Translations under genes and position numbers: made by a program
In this document: positions 44,943-54,042 of the stretch, piece after piece
Layout of the letters: the number at the start of each line of letters is the position of its first letter
Numbering within the stretch: the stretch's first letter is position 1
The notes under the pieces: model-generated
The model's database searches: none
Seen by the model: the letters and a program-made list of their open reading frames with translations, nothing else
What the model was told of the DNA's origin: nothing
DNA from: MPNP01 sp026709725
GTDB taxonomy: Bacteria > Pseudomonadota > Alphaproteobacteria > Rhodobacterales > Rhodobacteraceae
Assembly (NCBI GenBank): GCA_965200805.1
Contig: OZ241384.1
Span: 434,001 to 498,000, forward strand
DNA: 64,000 nucleotides
Direction: 5' to 3'

Positions 44943-47159
44943 TCACGGCGATTTTATTTCACTGGACCCCTCGTTCGCAAGCAATGAACGGAGGCGGGTC
45001 ACACGGCGTCGGCTGGTGGTTCGTCCTTCGCCGATTGGGACATTATGAACGGCAATCTGCAGGGCTTCGGGTTGGCCGACAAGGACAACGAGCTGTCGGC
45101 CACGGGTAACCGCAGTGTAGATGAGTCGCCGGGTCAGCATGATGCGGTGCATGGTCATGAGCGGAATGATGACGGCCGGATACTCTGACCCCTGGCTCTT
45201 GTGGATGGTGATGGCAAAGGCCAGTTCGAGCGAGGAGGCCGCCGCCGGACTGTACTCCACATGCCGGTTCTCGAAACGGACCGTGACAGCGCGCGATCCG
45301 GAATCAATCGCAGTGACATAGCCGATGTCGCCATTGAAGACATCGCGCTCATAATCATTGTCGGTCTGCATGACCTTGTCGCCCACGACAAAAGCCGTCT
45401 CAGGACCGGGCATGGTGCCTTCGGCGTTGGCGACGAGCAGCTCCCGCAGCATCACATTCAGGCTGTTGACACCAACCGGTCCGTTTCGCATCGGCGATAT
45501 GACCTGCACATCCCGTGTGGAACTGAGACCGAATCGGTCAGGAATGCGGCGGGTCACCATTGTCCTGATCAGGTCCTGACATTGATCCGGATCCTGGCTT
45601 GAGACAAAGTAGAAATCACTCTCACCGGCATTGATCCATTCAGGCACAATGCCCTTGCGGATCATCATCGCGTTGTGCACGATTGCACTGCCAGCCGCCT
45701 GACGATAGATTTCCGTCAGGCGCACAACAGGGACTGAACCGGAATCGATGAGGTCAGCCAGAATGTTGCCCGGACCGATCGATGGAAGCTGATCAACATC
45801 CCCGATGAGGACCAGCGATGCATCCGGTCTGATCGCATCGAGCAGGGACACCATCAGATTGACATCAATCATGGATGATTCATCCACGATGAGGGTTTCA
45901 TGTTCGAGATGATTGTTGCGGTCATGAACAAAGTTGCCGGCTCCCGGATCATAGCCCAGCATCCGATGGATGGTTGCTGCCTCAAGCCCCGTTGAGAGTG
46001 CCAGTTTTTTCGCAGCCATCCCGGTTGGTGCACAAAGACCGATGGTCCGCCCGCTCTTGCCGAGTATGCGTGTGATAATGCGGACGATGGTGGTCTTGCC
46101 AACACCGGGCCCGCCTGTGATGACAACCAGACCTGTTATGACTGCGGCCCGGACCGCGGATCGCTGCTCGGCAGACAGTGTGATCCCCAGTGTGTGCGCC
46201 TCTTCCGCAATTGCCGCATCGACCTCTTGCGAAGGCCGACCGGTCGGTCGGTCGGACCGTTTGGCGATATGGGCACTGATCCGGGTCTCAACCGTGTGAT
46301 ACCGGCGCAGGAAGAGCGTTTCGACACCATTGTACTCGTCCTGGATCAGTGATCCATCCCGGATTGCATCCTCAATCGCCTGATCAATGATGTCTGGGGG
46401 TACAGCCAGCATGTTTTGGGCGCGATCCCGCAAATCCCTGTTGGCCAGACCGCAATTCCCCTCCTTGGTGGCAGCAAGCAGGACAAAATTGATACCGGCA
46501 CGGATACGCCGGATATCATCTGACGCAATACCAATTTCCCGGGCAATGCTGTCGACGGTCTTGAATCCGACACCCCAGAACTCTCTCGCGAGCGTGTACG
46601 GATTGGCGGTGATTCGTGCTGCAGACTCATTGCCGTATTCCTTGTAGATCCGCGTGACAAGGGAATTTGGAAGCCCGGCCCCATAGAGGAATGCGAGTGT
46701 CTGGCGATCCGCCTTGAGAGATCCCAGGGCTGTGAGAATCTGATCACATTTCCTCCGCCCGATGCCGGGCACCTCACGCAGCCTTTCCGGCTCCCTTTCA
46801 ATGATCTCGAAGGTTTTGTCGCCAAATGTATCGATGATGCGCCCGGCGAATTTCTTGCCGATACCCGGCACGGATCCTGATGCCAGGAAGCGTTCGATGT
46901 CCCGACCCCGCACCGGCATCCTGACTCGAATCGTGCGCGCCCTGAACTGCCAGCCATACTCCTTGTTCCTTGTCATCTCCCCAACAGCCTCGACCGTGGC
47001 ACCATCGACCACCGGTTGGGGAGTTGTCCCGAGAACAGTCAGTTTTTTCCTGTCCGGTTCCCTTTCGATACGAAGTATGTTGAAGCCGTTTCGATCATTG
47101 CGATAGACCGTTCCAACCACAACACCGCTGACTTCCTTCACCGATTGCTGCTGTGTCAT
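44943..47159 (-). CDS. recD2: RecD2-type ATP-dependent DNA helicase
   Basis: 738 residues. The N-terminal OB-like and helix-hairpin-helix part (SGSVPGIGKKFAGRIID, REVPGIGRRKCDQIL) is what separates RecD2 from RecD. The SF1 motor follows, with Walker A TGGPGVGKTTIVRII near residue 350, VDESSMIDV (motif II) and FAITIHKSQGSEYPAVI (motif V/VI region). RecD2 is a 5'-3' helicase that works without RecBC in DNA repair. It lies 88 bp downstream of the MotB/OmpA-like gene on the same strand, so co-transcription is possible. Confidence 0.93.
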   Translation of the reverse strand: MTQQQSVKEVSGVVVGTVYRNDRNGFNILRIEREPDRKKLTVLGTTPQPVVDGATVEAVGEMTRNKEYGWQFRARTIRVRMPVRGRDIERFLASGSVPGIGKKFAGRIIDTFGDKTFEIIEREPERLREVPGIGRRKCDQILTALGSLKADRQTLAFLYGAGLPNSLVTRIYKEYGNESAARITANPYTLAREFWGVGFKTVDSIAREIGIASDDIRRIRAGINFVLLAATKEGNCGLANRDLRDRAQNMLAVPPDIIDQAIEDAIRDGSLIQDEYNGVETLFLRRYHTVETRISAHIAKRSDRPTGRPSQEVDAAIAEEAHTLGITLSAEQRSAVRAAVITGLVVITGGPGVGKTTIVRIITRILGKSGRTIGLCAPTGMAAKKLALSTGLEAATIHRMLGYDPGAGNFVHDRNNHLEHETLIVDESSMIDVNLMVSLLDAIRPDASLVLIGDVDQLPSIGPGNILADLIDSGSVPVVRLTEIYRQAAGSAIVHNAMMIRKGIVPEWINAGESDFYFVSSQDPDQCQDLIRTMVTRRIPDRFGLSSTRDVQVISPMRNGPVGVNSLNVMLRELLVANAEGTMPGPETAFVVGDKVMQTDNDYERDVFNGDIGYVTAIDSGSRAVTVRFENRHVEYSPAAASSLELAFAITIHKSQGSEYPAVIIPLMTMHRIMLTRRLIYTAVTRGRQLVVLVGQPEALQIAVHNVPIGEGRTTSRRRVTRLRSLLANEGSSEIKSP

Positions 47160-47247
47160 GGCATTCCCGACCGTGCAGCCACGACGGACCCCGCCCGATC
47201 ACCACTGTGGATACCACCCCGGGCATGTTGAACCTGACTGCCCATGC

Positions 47248-49509
47248 CTATGGCTCGGTGAGCTTGAATTCGATGCGGCGATTTTGTGTTCTGGTGCTTT
47301 GGATCGACACCGGACGGTATTCGCTGAATGCTGTTGCGGCCAGCCGGTTTGGTGGAAATCCAAGCTCCTCGACCAGATAGCGAACCACCGAGAGCGCCCG
47401 CGCCTGACTCAGTTCCCAGTTGTCACGGTAGCCGCTGCCATCTCGTACAGGCAGGTCATCGGTATGGCCATCCACCCGCAGCACCCAGTCAATTGATGCC
47501 GGAATATCCCGGCTCAACTCGAGGATCACAGAGGCAACATTGCGGATTTCTTCCCGACCGGATCCTGTCAGCGCAAACTTGCCCTGCTCAAACAGGATCT
47601 CCGACGAGAAGACAAAGCGATCACCGACGATCTGCATATCTTCGCGCTGCTCGACAAGATCCCTGAGTTCGGCGAGGAAACGCGACTGGTACCGACGCAA
47701 ATCCTCCGCTTCGGATGACAGCAACCGGTTTTTTTGAATTTCGCTCTCCAGCAATCTCTGGCGAACAGCCGCTGCCTCTGCCAGCGCTGCATTCAGACGC
47801 GATCCCAGATTGGTGATCTGGATCCTCTGTGCAGCCTCCCTCTCCCCGGATGCAAGCAGTGTGGAGTTCAACAGGATGATTTCCTCCTGCAGTGCATCCA
47901 CCTGTACGTTCAGATCCAGAATTGTGGTCTCCTGCTGACCGTCTCTGGCACGGAGTTCAGCCAGCCTGCCCTCACTGATCTGCATCTGATCCCCGAGGGC
48001 GCGAAGCTGTTCCTCCAGGGAAGCATTGCTCCGGCTGAGATCCGCCACGGCCCTCTCACGCTCACGCAGGATCGTCTGGGATTGATCGTAGCGGCTCCCC
48101 AGACGGTCAAGTTCCGCGATTGTTGCCTGGAGCCGGCTTTCAAGATTCACAATGCGCTGGAGCAGATCCTCGATTGTCTCTTCACGTTCAACCAGCACTG
48201 CCAGCGATTGATCATATTGGGTGTCGATGCTGTCACGCTCGCCGGTGATCGTCTGCAGCCGGCCCTCCAGCGTGCGGATCTGATCCCCGAGGGCGCGAAG
48301 CTGTTCCTCCAGGGAAGCATTGCTCCGGCTGAGATCCGCCACGGCCCTCTCACGCTCACGCAGGATCGTCTGGGATTGATCGTAGCGGCTCCCCAGACGG
48401 TCAAGTTCCGCGATTGTTGCCTGGAGCCGGCTTTCAAGATTCACAATGCGCTGGAGCAGATCCTCGATTGTCTCTTCACGTTCAACCAGCACTGCCAGCG
48501 ATTGATCATATTGGGTGTCGATGCTGTCACGCTCGCCGGTGATCGTCTGCAGCCGGCCCTCCAGCGTGCGGATCTGATCCCCGAGGGCGCGAAGCTGTTC
48601 CTCCAGGGAAGCATTGCTCCGGCTGAGATCCGCCACGGCCCTCTCACGCTCACGCAGGATCGTCTGGGATTGATCGTAGCGGCTCCCCAGACGGTCAAGT
48701 TCCGCGATTGTTGCCTGGAGCCGGCTTTCAAGGACATCCAGATCCTGACCCCTGATGGCAATCGTGTTCTCAAGCTTGATGTTCTGAAATTCCAGTTCGG
48801 AAACACGGGCACGGCTCTGCTCGAATGCAGCAATAACGGCATCCAGTTCCTCAAGGGTTGCCGCGTTGGCCACACGCAGGGCTGAAAGCTCACCGGTGAG
48901 TGTCGTTTCTCTCGCCTCTGCATCGGCAAGGGATTCCTCAAGGGCTTCTCTGGCAATTTGAGCCTGGGCGAAGCTTCGGGTCAGGTCCTCGATGTCCGCG
49001 GTGCGCTGGTTGAGATCGAATATCAGCCCGGACAGCCGGTTTTCGAGGTCACCGACCTGTTGACGGCTGCTGCCGAGATCACCCTCAAGCAGATTGATCT
49101 GGGCGTCGCGGGCATCAAGAGCAGCCTGCAGCTCCGCCACGGTGATTGCGGTCGCGGTCAGTTCATCATCCCGTGCTGCCAGCAATCGCGTCTGTTCGCT
49201 TGCAGCAAGACGCATCCCGGCCAGGGCTGAATCCCGCTCAGCGACCTCGGCCTCAAGCAGCACAATCTGCTCCGACCGGCCGTCCAGCTCCTGGCGCAGT
49301 GCTGTCAGTTGCTGCGCGCTGTCGTTGATCTGGCTGTCCAGTGATCTGATCTCGGATTCCAGCAGATTTGAGCGCGATGTCAGGACGAACTGGAAAATGA
49401 CAAAAATCGTAATCAGGAAGATCAGGACAAGAAGCAGGGCCGTCATGACATCGACAAACCCAGTCCAGATGCTTGTGGTATAGCGGGTGCCGGACCGACG
49501 TATCAGCAT
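47248..49509 (-). CDS. MotB/OmpA-like membrane protein with long coiled coil
   Basis: 753 residues. One N-terminal helix, GFVDVMTALLLVLIFLITIF, has the Asp of MotB/TolR/ExbD-type proton channels at residue ~22. About 560 residues of coiled coil follow, including a 98-residue unit repeated almost identically (two full copies and half a third). The C-terminal OmpA-like peptidoglycan-binding domain shows LRVDGHTDDLPV, ELSQARALSVVRYL and NRLAATAFSEYRPV. With the upstream MotA-like protein it should form an ion-driven complex anchored to the cell wall. Such pairs are conserved in alphaproteobacteria and resemble ZorA/ZorB of Zorya defence. Function here unknown. Confidence 0.88.
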   Translation of the reverse strand: MLIRRSGTRYTTSIWTGFVDVMTALLLVLIFLITIFVIFQFVLTSRSNLLESEIRSLDSQINDSAQQLTALRQELDGRSEQIVLLEAEVAERDSALAGMRLAASEQTRLLAARDDELTATAITVAELQAALDARDAQINLLEGDLGSSRQQVGDLENRLSGLIFDLNQRTADIEDLTRSFAQAQIAREALEESLADAEARETTLTGELSALRVANAATLEELDAVIAAFEQSRARVSELEFQNIKLENTIAIRGQDLDVLESRLQATIAELDRLGSRYDQSQTILRERERAVADLSRSNASLEEQLRALGDQIRTLEGRLQTITGERDSIDTQYDQSLAVLVEREETIEDLLQRIVNLESRLQATIAELDRLGSRYDQSQTILRERERAVADLSRSNASLEEQLRALGDQIRTLEGRLQTITGERDSIDTQYDQSLAVLVEREETIEDLLQRIVNLESRLQATIAELDRLGSRYDQSQTILRERERAVADLSRSNASLEEQLRALGDQMQISEGRLAELRARDGQQETTILDLNVQVDALQEEIILLNSTLLASGEREAAQRIQITNLGSRLNAALAEAAAVRQRLLESEIQKNRLLSSEAEDLRRYQSRFLAELRDLVEQREDMQIVGDRFVFSSEILFEQGKFALTGSGREEIRNVASVILELSRDIPASIDWVLRVDGHTDDLPVRDGSGYRDNWELSQARALSVVRYLVEELGFPPNRLAATAFSEYRPVSIQSTRTQNRRIEFKLTEP
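47984..48737 (-). repeat. 294-bp in-frame tandem repeats in the coiled coil
   Basis: The unit codes for 98 residues (LQATIAELDRLGSRYDQSQT ... RIVNLESR). Two full copies and a third of about 55 residues are present, and the DNA copies look identical by eye. The period keeps the frame. Such identity at the DNA level points to recent expansion by recombination or slippage, and could vary between isolates. Confidence 0.92.
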
Positions 49510-49551
49510 CGCCGCCCTCTCATGGAATTGCCCCGATCGGGGCCACCGACA

Positions 49552-50727
49552 TCAGCCGGTCGTGGTTCCGTCATCACCATCATGACCCTCACCTGCGTAG
49601 GCGATCCGGGCCAGTGTCTCACGGATGCCCGTATTGTCACTGGCAATCCGCAGAAGAAGACTCTCAATGCTTTGCAGGAGCAGGCGGGTCTCCTGATCGG
49701 CGATGCCCAGAGCAACTTCCCGCAGATGGGAACTCACTTCGGTCTGACCCTCACTGACAGTTTCGAGTTTGCCCAGCAGGGTCTCAGCAGGGTCATCCTG
49801 TCTGGCCTGATTCTGCAACTCAATGCTCTGGGCGAGTTTGACCAGGCCGTTCTCCAGAGATGACATTGTCGTCAGGTTTTCCTGAACAACGGCACGGACC
49901 GATTCATTGAGCACCCGGATTTCATAAACCAGGGCACTGTCAGTCGTGCGCTCCTGCAATATTCCCAGCGTGGCCCCATCCGCGTCCTTGGCACTTGTCA
50001 TGTCCAGTTTGGTCATGGTCGAGATCCACTCCTCAAGTGCCCGGTAGAACCGGTTCTGGCCATGACCGGCAAAAAGGTCCAGGAGTCCGACAACCAGCGA
50101 ACCGGCAAGCCCGAGCAGCGAGGATGAGAAGGCGACCCCCATTCCGGCCAGCTGGGTTTCGACACCCTGCATCAGCTGTTCAAACATGGAGAGGGCGTCG
50201 CTGCCCTCAGCGGGTGCCAGCGCCCGGATGGTATCCAGCACGGCCGGCACCGTTGTTGCCAGTCCGAAAAAGGTGCCGAGAAGGCCAAGAAAGATCAGAA
50301 GGTTGGCAATATAGCGGCTGATATCGCGCGATTCGTCCATGCGTGATGCAATCGAATCGAGGATTGACCGGGCTGAGATTGATGGCAGGAGGAGTGATGC
50401 ATCCGATTGCTCAAGGAGTGATGTCAGGGGCGCGAGCAGCCGGGGCGCGGACTGCGGAACACTCTTCAGGCCGCCGATGGAGAATTTGTCCAACCAGAGA
50501 ATCGACTGATAGATTTGCACGATCTGCCAGAAACACGCCAGAACACCAATCACGAACACCCCGGTAATGAGGCCATTGAGATACGGTGTCGCTGCGAAGA
50601 TCCGAACCAGCAGCGGCCAGAACAGATAGCACCCGATCCCGGTCAGGATGGTGACAGCCAGCATCAGGGTCAGCTGCCGGGTTGGCTGTGAAAAATTTGC
50701 CTGAATCATCGTGACTGCATTTGTCAT
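49552..50727 (-). CDS. MotA/TolQ/ExbB-like ion-channel protein
   Basis: 391 residues. Hydrophobic helices lie at about 20-42, 50-72, 143-166 and 195-218. The passage ANLLIFLGLLGTFFGLATTV and the GMGVAFSSSLLGLAGSLVVGLLD segment are the pore-lining signature of MotA/TolQ/ExbB proteins. A cytoplasmic tail of ~170 residues with coiled-coil character follows. It lies 42 bp upstream of the MotB/OmpA-like gene, and the two products should form one proton-driven unit. A flagellar role is unlikely: no flagellar genes are nearby and the partner has an unusually long stalk. Confidence 0.88.
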   Translation of the reverse strand: MTNAVTMIQANFSQPTRQLTLMLAVTILTGIGCYLFWPLLVRIFAATPYLNGLITGVFVIGVLACFWQIVQIYQSILWLDKFSIGGLKSVPQSAPRLLAPLTSLLEQSDASLLLPSISARSILDSIASRMDESRDISRYIANLLIFLGLLGTFFGLATTVPAVLDTIRALAPAEGSDALSMFEQLMQGVETQLAGMGVAFSSSLLGLAGSLVVGLLDLFAGHGQNRFYRALEEWISTMTKLDMTSAKDADGATLGILQERTTDSALVYEIRVLNESVRAVVQENLTTMSSLENGLVKLAQSIELQNQARQDDPAETLLGKLETVSEGQTEVSSHLREVALGIADQETRLLLQSIESLLLRIASDNTGIRETLARIAYAGEGHDGDDGTTTG

Positions 50728-50803
50728 GTGCTCTTGCCCTGCATCAGATCACTGCTCTCCCCACCCTGTCGGGCACGGGTATCCGCCCTGCCGCCCATGG
50801 AGT

Positions 50804-50831
50804 ATAATACATTTGCGCGAATTACTGTAAC
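50804..50831 (-). promoter_or_regulatory. Putative sigma70-type promoter of the MotA-like operon
   Basis: On the minus strand GTTACA, 16 bases, then TATTAT, about 80 bp before the ATG at 50727. An overlapping TATACT is another possible -10. This is a visual match only. Confidence 0.35.
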
Positions 50832-50913
50832 GGATGCTCTGGGCCCGCACGATCCGGAAGTGTTCCCGATGATTCCAGACCGGTCTCCGGCATGTCCTGC
50901 CTTGCCACAATCT

Positions 50914-52290
50914 CTAGACCGCCGATCGATTCCGGAAGAGTCCGCCAATCTCTTCCTCTGCGATCCGCATGGCCAGAATCAGGGCGAGAATGAATCCGGT
51001 CAGGACGCTGGCAGCGATTCCAAACCAGACGCCCCAGGTACCGAATCCCGGCACCTGAACAAACAGGGCGCAGAAGAGAGCAATCCCGAACCCTTGCCGG
51101 TAGAGACCGATCCAGAGCGTGACCATTGGTCGTTTCATCGCCTGAAGGAGCGAATTCATGGCAAAGAGGACCAGGTAGACGGGCAGGATGAATCCGTCAA
51201 CATTCAGGTAACTGGCACCGATGCGGACGACATCGGGATCATCGGTAAAGATGCTCATGGCCGGGCGGGCGGCAAACCAGAGCAGGCACGCGGCAAGGAA
51301 CATGAGGACAAGGCCCGCCTTGCAGCAAAAGGCAAATGCTTCCCGAACACGGTCAAAGTTTCCGGCTCCGATATTCTGGGCAGCGATCGGCAAAAGTGCA
51401 AGGGTCAGCCCGAATCCGGGCAGCAGCAGCAACTGCTCAATGCGCAGACCGATCCCATAGGCGGCAATCGCATCCGGCCCGAAGCCCTTCAGGTAGACCT
51501 GAACCACGAATGACCCGATCAGCATGATGATCATGCTTGACGCCACCGGCAGAGCCAGAGCGGTAATTTCGCGATATGTCTTCATCTGCGGCCGGAACAG
51601 ACTCAGGGCACATCCCTGCATCAGTTCCGAGCACGAGACACGCCAGAGGATGTAGAGCATGACCCCTGACTGTGAAACCAGAGTCGAAAGGGCAATGCCG
51701 TTGAACCCAAGTGCCGGAAAGAAGCCGGAGATCCCGAAGATCATAACCGGGTTGAGGATGATATTGGCCAGAAACGCTCCGATCTGGGCTCGTTGCATCG
51801 AAACCGCATCGCCCTGGGCAGACAGAATCCCATTTGCGGCAAAAGCCACCAGAAAAGCCGGATTTGCCAGCATCAGGACATTGAGATAGACGATGGCCAG
51901 ATCCCGAAAATTTCCTGTATCGCTGACAACCCGGACAAGGAGCGGTGCCGTGAGATAACCGATTCCCATCATTGCAGCTGATACAATGCCGGAATAGACA
52001 AGACCCTGACATGCGACATGCCGGGCAAGCTGTTTCTGGCGGGCACCGATGGCACTTCCCACGAGAGCGCCGAGCGCGGAGTTGAGGCCGAATCCGAGCG
52101 TTATCAGCATGAAGAAGACGGTGAACGAAATCGTCAGGCCCGCCAGAGCATCTGTCGAAATCAGGCCGGCAAAGTAGCTGTCAACAACATTGTAAAGGGT
52201 TGTGAAGACCATCCCGATCGCAATCGGGACCGCCATCCGGCGAAAATGTCCGGGTATCGACCCTGCGGTCAGATCTCGCATCCCTGTCAT
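50914..52290 (-). CDS. MATE family efflux transporter
   Basis: 458 residues from ATG 52290 (MTGMRDLTAGSIPGHFRRMA); a GTG 12 codons earlier is open as well. Twelve hydrophobic segments in two similar halves are visible, with PIAIGMVFTTLYNVVDSYFAG in helix 1 and MIIMLIGSFVVQVYLKGFG opening the second half. MATE proteins export drugs or metabolites using Na+ or H+ gradients. The substrate is unknown. The gene ends 187 bp upstream of the MotA-like ATG on the same strand. Confidence 0.92.
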   Translation of the reverse strand: MTGMRDLTAGSIPGHFRRMAVPIAIGMVFTTLYNVVDSYFAGLISTDALAGLTISFTVFFMLITLGFGLNSALGALVGSAIGARQKQLARHVACQGLVYSGIVSAAMMGIGYLTAPLLVRVVSDTGNFRDLAIVYLNVLMLANPAFLVAFAANGILSAQGDAVSMQRAQIGAFLANIILNPVMIFGISGFFPALGFNGIALSTLVSQSGVMLYILWRVSCSELMQGCALSLFRPQMKTYREITALALPVASSMIIMLIGSFVVQVYLKGFGPDAIAAYGIGLRIEQLLLLPGFGLTLALLPIAAQNIGAGNFDRVREAFAFCCKAGLVLMFLAACLLWFAARPAMSIFTDDPDVVRIGASYLNVDGFILPVYLVLFAMNSLLQAMKRPMVTLWIGLYRQGFGIALFCALFVQVPGFGTWGVWFGIAASVLTGFILALILAMRIAEEEIGGLFRNRSAV

Positions 52291-52347
52291 CGGGACTGTT
52301 TCCGCGGACCGATCAGCACAACCCACTCTCCCCCGGAGCGGCGGACC

Positions 52348-52917
52348 CTATTCCGCCTGACATGCCCGGCCGGGCATTGAGATGCAATCCCTCACACGAC
52401 GGACAAGGCTCGCCAATCCCGTATCGGGAATCCCGATCTCGTTGAGCCGGGCAACGGTCTCCTCAAGATAGTCCCGATTGGTTCCCCGGCCCCCGGTGGC
52501 ATGAGCGATGATTTCGGCCTGTTCATCAAGTGTGAGGTCAGGGCAATACTGCCTGTGTGTCTGATCGACGACAAAGGCTGTTGCGGCAATCGACCGGCCA
52601 TCCGCAAGGGTCAACGGGACCACCATTTCAATGTAGGCAGAGGATACGAGTTCCCTCTCGCGCAACGCCTGCATGACCTCCTGACTTTGGGCAGAATGGC
52701 ATCGAAGCGCCATACCCGCACAGCGGAAACCGGTCTTCTTCGCCAGCGCAAGAACCAGGCCGGGTCTGGTGGCGGTTCCCCGGTGATGGATCGACCACAT
52801 GCAAAAGGACCGTTCATATCCCTCAAGGGTTGCACACTGTTGTTCGGCAATCTCAAATCCAGCATTCCACAAGAGGGACCCATAGGCGAATATCCAGAAT
52901 TTGGAGGCTTGTGTCAT
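52348..52917 (-). CDS. chaC: Gamma-glutamylcyclotransferase (ChaC-like)
   Basis: 189 residues from ATG 52917 (MTQASKFWIFAYGSLLWNAG). The YGSLLW motif binds the gamma-glutamyl group, and the catalytic Glu lies in RELVSSAYIEMVV-like context. Landmarks LEGYERSFCMWSIHHRGTAT and YLEETVARLNEIGIPD are typical of ChaC, which degrades glutathione to 5-oxoproline and Cys-Gly. It starts 63 bp from the divergent DUF2125 gene and ends 57 bp before the MATE ATG. Confidence 0.9.
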   Translation of the reverse strand: MTQASKFWIFAYGSLLWNAGFEIAEQQCATLEGYERSFCMWSIHHRGTATRPGLVLALAKKTGFRCAGMALRCHSAQSQEVMQALRERELVSSAYIEMVVPLTLADGRSIAATAFVVDQTHRQYCPDLTLDEQAEIIAHATGGRGTNRDYLEETVARLNEIGIPDTGLASLVRRVRDCISMPGRACQAE

Positions 52918-52980
52918 CACCGATATCCGATATTTTGGGGCGACATTTTGGGTTTTGGTGCCAGCAGAGAGGCGGTCCAC

Positions 52981-53982
52981 TTGATACGGATCATGATCAT
53001 GCTGTCAATTCTGGCCGTCATTGTGTGGTCAGGATTCTGGTTGTTTTCCCGCCAGACACGCATCAATCTGGTTGAATCGATGCTGATGTCCGGGTCCGAT
53101 GCAGGCTGGTCGATCTCCCATGATGCGATCAGGGCTTCGGGGTATCCTTTTCGCGTTGATATCACGCTCGACAATCTGACAATCAGAAACAGTGATCATG
53201 GCCTGGTCTGGCATCTTCCCCGGCTGCAGATTCTGATGCTGAGCTACCAGTTCGATCACATCGTCATTGCGTTCCCCGAGACACAGGACATAAGCCTGAA
53301 CAGGACCGACTACCGCCTGACCACCGACGGGATGAAGGCAAGCCTGACCACCGACGGTGCGGGTGGCATCCTCAAGGCATTCATCATGGAAGCCGGGCGG
53401 GTCAATCTGACAGCCGATACCATCCCCGTTCAGGAAATTGAAAACCTGCTCATTGCAATCCGGCACGAATCGGCGACCCCGGGCCAGCACCGTGTGTCTC
53501 TCTCATCGTACAGTGATGCAGATCCACCAAATACGACGATCCTGACGCAGAGGGATGCACTTCTGGCTCGAGTGCTCATGGGCCTGACGCTTGACGGGCG
53601 GTTCACTGCCTCAACACCCCTTGGCCCCGACGCCTGCAGTGGGGACGGCCTCACACTGCACCGCCTCGTTGTCAACGACCTGGCAGTCAGGGAACAGAAT
53701 GCGGAGATCAATCTTTCATCCGACATCGAATTTTCACAGGCCGGCATACCGGAGGGATGGATTGACCTTGAGGTCAACAGGATCCGGAATCTCCTTGAGC
53801 TGGTGGAGATTCTTGGTTACGAACTTGGTGCGGCAGCAGGTCTGGCCGGTCAATTCATTGAAACCCTCGGCAAATCACTTCCCGATGGCGGCGTTGGCAT
53901 CCGGCTCAATTTGAGTGACGGCGCGGCGAGGGTCTTCGGCCTTGATATTCTCAATGTCGGTCCTCTTCGACCGCTCTGTTGA
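52981..53982 (+). CDS. DUF2125 family protein
   Basis: 333 residues when begun at TTG 52981, which has AGAGAGG about eight bases upstream; ATG 52993 is the alternative. The open frame extends far upstream across the chaC gene, but that part is its shadow. One N-terminal membrane helix (MLSILAVIVWSGFWLFS) is followed by a soluble part with SGYPFRVDITLDNL, the hallmark of DUF2125 proteins of alphaproteobacteria. It probably faces the periplasm. No function is established. Confidence 0.85.
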   Translation: MIRIMIMLSILAVIVWSGFWLFSRQTRINLVESMLMSGSDAGWSISHDAIRASGYPFRVDITLDNLTIRNSDHGLVWHLPRLQILMLSYQFDHIVIAFPETQDISLNRTDYRLTTDGMKASLTTDGAGGILKAFIMEAGRVNLTADTIPVQEIENLLIAIRHESATPGQHRVSLSSYSDADPPNTTILTQRDALLARVLMGLTLDGRFTASTPLGPDACSGDGLTLHRLVVNDLAVREQNAEINLSSDIEFSQAGIPEGWIDLEVNRIRNLLELVEILGYELGAAAGLAGQFIETLGKSLPDGGVGIRLNLSDGAARVFGLDILNVGPLRPLC

Positions 53983-54042
53983 CAACAGGCACATAAGGAC
54001 CTGTCACCAATCCATCAAGCATTGAACGGTTCGGGGTATTTG

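Noticed and set aside
47734..48885. Long open frame (383 codons) on the plus strand opposite the coiled-coil gene
   Set aside because: It is the mirror of the identical 294-bp repeats; the minus-strand frame has clear MotB/OmpA domains, while this one matches no family and has no ribosome site.
44943..50727. Calling the MotA/OmpA/RecD2 set a Zorya system
   Set aside because: The partner genes ZorC/ZorD or ZorE are absent, RecD2 is not a Zorya helicase, and MotA/OmpA-like pairs are common housekeeping genes in alphaproteobacteria. Kept only as a hypothesis.
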